Positions 21,887-22,985 of a stretch of DNA of 22,985 nucleotides are shown here, piece after piece. Origin of the DNA: JAAFIP01 sp043778205 (GTDB lineage: Bacteria > Pseudomonadota > Gammaproteobacteria > Burkholderiales > Burkholderiaceae_C); assembly GCA_043778205.1 (NCBI GenBank), contig JAYWGO010000062.1:1-22985 (forward strand), in the 5' to 3' direction. The notes beneath the pieces are model-generated. The model was not told the DNA's origin and made no database searches. It worked only from the letters and a program-made list of their open reading frames with translations. Numbering within the stretch: position 1 is the stretch's first letter; each line of letters begins with the position of its first letter. The position numbers and the translations under genes are program-made.

Positions 21887-21916
21887 AGCTTACACGAGTT
21901 TGCGCGCCTTTTACAA
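21887..21916 (-). promoter_or_regulatory. Candidate promoter of the pnt operon
   Basis: On the minus strand, TTGTAA (21916-21911) and TAAGCT (21892-21887) are separated by 18 bases, in the 146-bp divergent space between pntAA and the Nudix gene. Moderate box quality; motif match only. Confidence 0.3.
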
Positions 21917-21990
21917 AGCGCTAACCCTTGTTGGCACGCTACTTTGGCATCCATGCGCCAGCGGGGATGGTGCTTTTGCATAATACGCAG

Positions 21991-22503
21991 ATGACAACCC
22001 CAACCACCACCCTGCCCACTGAGCGTTTTAAACCCAGCGTGACCGTGGCCGCCGTGATTGAGCGTGCGGGCCTGTTCCTGCTGGTAGAAGAGCACACACC
22101 CGAGGGCCTGCGGCTGAACAACCCTGCTGGGCACCTAGACCCCGGCGAGAGCCCGCAAATGGGCTGCGTGCGCGAGACGCTGGAAGAAACCGCCCATCCG
22201 TTCACCCCCACTGCGTTGGTGGGCGTGTATTTGTCACGTTTTCACCGGCCTGCGCGTGCTGGGGCAGCGGCCCAAGACATTACCTATGTGCGGTTTGCTT
22301 TTTGCGGCACCGTGGGCGAACCCATTGCAGGCCAACCGCTGGACACTGGCATCGTGCGCACGCTGTGGATGCACCCCGACGAAGTGCGCGCCAGCAGCGC
22401 ACGCCACCGTAGCCCGCTGGTGTTGCAGTGCATGGAAGACTATTTGCGGGGGCAGCGCATTGCGCTGGAGATGGTGGTGACGGATGCTTCTGTAATGGGC
22501 TAA
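21991..22503 (+). CDS. Nudix hydrolase, NudJ-like
   Basis: The 170-residue protein matches the phosphatase-type Nudix protein NudJ in order: RFKPSVTVAAVIER, FLLVEEHT, LNNPAGHLDPGESP and the Nudix box GHLDPGESPQMGCVRETLEE, then YLSRF, VRFAFCGTV, RTLWMHPDEV and SPLVLQCMEDYLRGQR. The metal-binding REx2EE glutamates are present, but the glycine that normally follows EEx is alanine (EETA). E. coli NudJ acts on thiamin-precursor and nucleoside di- and triphosphates; the substrate here is unproven. The frame is open from 21928, but ATG 21991 gives the family start (MTTPTTTLPTERFKP). No Shine-Dalgarno is seen; CATAAT 6 bp before the ATG hints at a leaderless transcript. Confidence 0.9.
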   Translation: MTTPTTTLPTERFKPSVTVAAVIERAGLFLLVEEHTPEGLRLNNPAGHLDPGESPQMGCVRETLEETAHPFTPTALVGVYLSRFHRPARAGAAAQDITYVRFAFCGTVGEPIAGQPLDTGIVRTLWMHPDEVRASSARHRSPLVLQCMEDYLRGQRIALEMVVTDASVMG

Positions 22504-22510
22504 ATACCAT

Positions 22511-22566
22511 GCTTTAGGTCTATCGCCCAAGGAAATGCTGCACGGGTAGCTATTGAATTTGTAGTA
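22511..22566 (-). repeat. Dispersed hairpin repeat, copy 6
   Basis: On the plus strand, TTTAGGTCTATCGCCCAAGG then AAATGCTGCACGGGTAGCTA match the reverse complement of copy 3. It begins about 8 bp after the Nudix stop codon. Confidence 0.88.
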
Positions 22567-22649
22567 TCTTGGTTTGTTTCTGCTTAGTGTGTTTAACAGC
22601 CCGTGGCAATGCTTTTGTACCTTGTTCACCTTGGTCGGGCGACGGGACA

Positions 22650-22744
22650 TGTTATTTGCAAACTTCCGCGAATCACGCGCAGGTAACCGAAGTATTTGCC
22701 CGTTTGGAAGTACGACGCGCCTTCGCTCCAGTTTGAAAATAACA
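22650..22744. repeat. Inverted repeat, 14-bp arms
   Basis: TGTTATTTGCAAAC at 22650-22663 is complementary at 13 of 14 positions to GTTTGAAAATAACA at 22731-22744. The interior holds one arm of the larger inverted repeat described at 22696-22985. Confidence 0.7.
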
Positions 22745-22985
22745 CGCTCCCATCGCTTCTCCCTGGCAAATTTGGTAGGTGAAGGCACGTGGGGCTGTCG
22801 AATGTGGCGGTTACCGGCAATGCAGTAACCCAAGACCGGGGACACGCAGGTCTACGTTTGTAACTGCAACCTAAACCTTGACCCTCGCGCATTAAATGTC
22901 CCCCAAACCAAACCGGCAAAGCGCTGATTGAGTGTGGCCTTGATGAAAATCTGGAAAAAGGCGCGTCGTACTACCAAACGGGCAA
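22696..22985. repeat. Long-range inverted repeat reaching the window edge; no gene identified
   Basis: The 26 bases at 22696-22721 are the reverse complement of 22960-22985 with one mismatch, and weaker similarity continues inward for about ten more bases. The right arm is cut by the window end, so the element may be longer. Open frames in 22567-22985 look like chance: they lack good starts and resemble no family I know, although both arms can be read as GASY(F/Y)QTGK, the left on the minus and the right on the plus strand. Confidence 0.75.

Noticed and set aside
22650..22744. Possible integron attC site
   Set aside because: The size and complementary ends are suggestive, but the ends do not fit the RYYYAAC / GTTRRRY core sites in either orientation, and no integrase is near.
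22626..22919. 97-residue minus-strand open frame at the right edge
   Set aside because: It has no good ribosome binding site, spans one arm of an inverted repeat, overlaps other equally long open frames and resembles no family I know.

Overview
The window is a stretch of chromosome from a betaproteobacterium, most likely of the family Comamonadaceae (Rhodoferax/Polaromonas-like). The reasons are the gene content and order, the moderately high GC, and small intergenic repeats of a type I associate with that family. No database search was run, so this placement is inference. No tRNA, rRNA, CRISPR array, transposase or integrase is visible. Most of the window is housekeeping DNA.

Layout. (1) 1-2850 is a lower-GC accessory patch on the minus strand: a DUF1697 protein, a GFA-family zinc protein and a GSU2403-type nucleotidyltransferase. 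Two decayed copies of the 3' end of rsmI lie between and beyond these genes, and each is followed by the same dispersed repeat. This patch sits directly downstream of the intact rsmI. (2) 2853-5812 holds rsmI, divergent from yraN, a DiaA/GmhA-type SIS protein and a two-BON-domain lipoprotein. This is close to the rsmI-yraN-diaA-dolP neighbourhood of E. coli. (3) 5989-9822 holds pyk, fba and purC, all on the plus strand. (4) 9940-13737 holds a secreted protein of unknown function, then lptA, lptB and rpoN (lipopolysaccharide transport plus sigma-54). (5) 13793-15531 holds an RlmL-like rRNA methyltransferase followed by an orphan PIN-domain protein. (6) 15593-21844 (minus strand) holds an MTA/SAH nucleosidase, a long-chain acyl-CoA synthetase, and the three-part proton-translocating transhydrogenase operon pntAA-pntAB-pntB, which is interrupted by a gene for an unknown secreted protein. 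(7) 21991-22503 is a NudJ-like Nudix hydrolase. The last 480 bases have no convincing gene but carry a dispersed repeat and nested inverted repeats that reach the window edge.

The most unusual features are these. The rsmI 3' end occurs three times in the same orientation, each copy followed by a repeat or its remnant, with cargo genes between. One copy of the dispersed hairpin repeat lies in frame inside the nucleosidase gene. The pnt operon carries an inserted exported protein. LptB has a His/Glu-rich N-terminal extension. rpoN starts at the very edge of an intergenic repeat. I saw no clearly new multi-gene defence or biosynthetic system; the rsmI downstream region is the best candidate for something undescribed.
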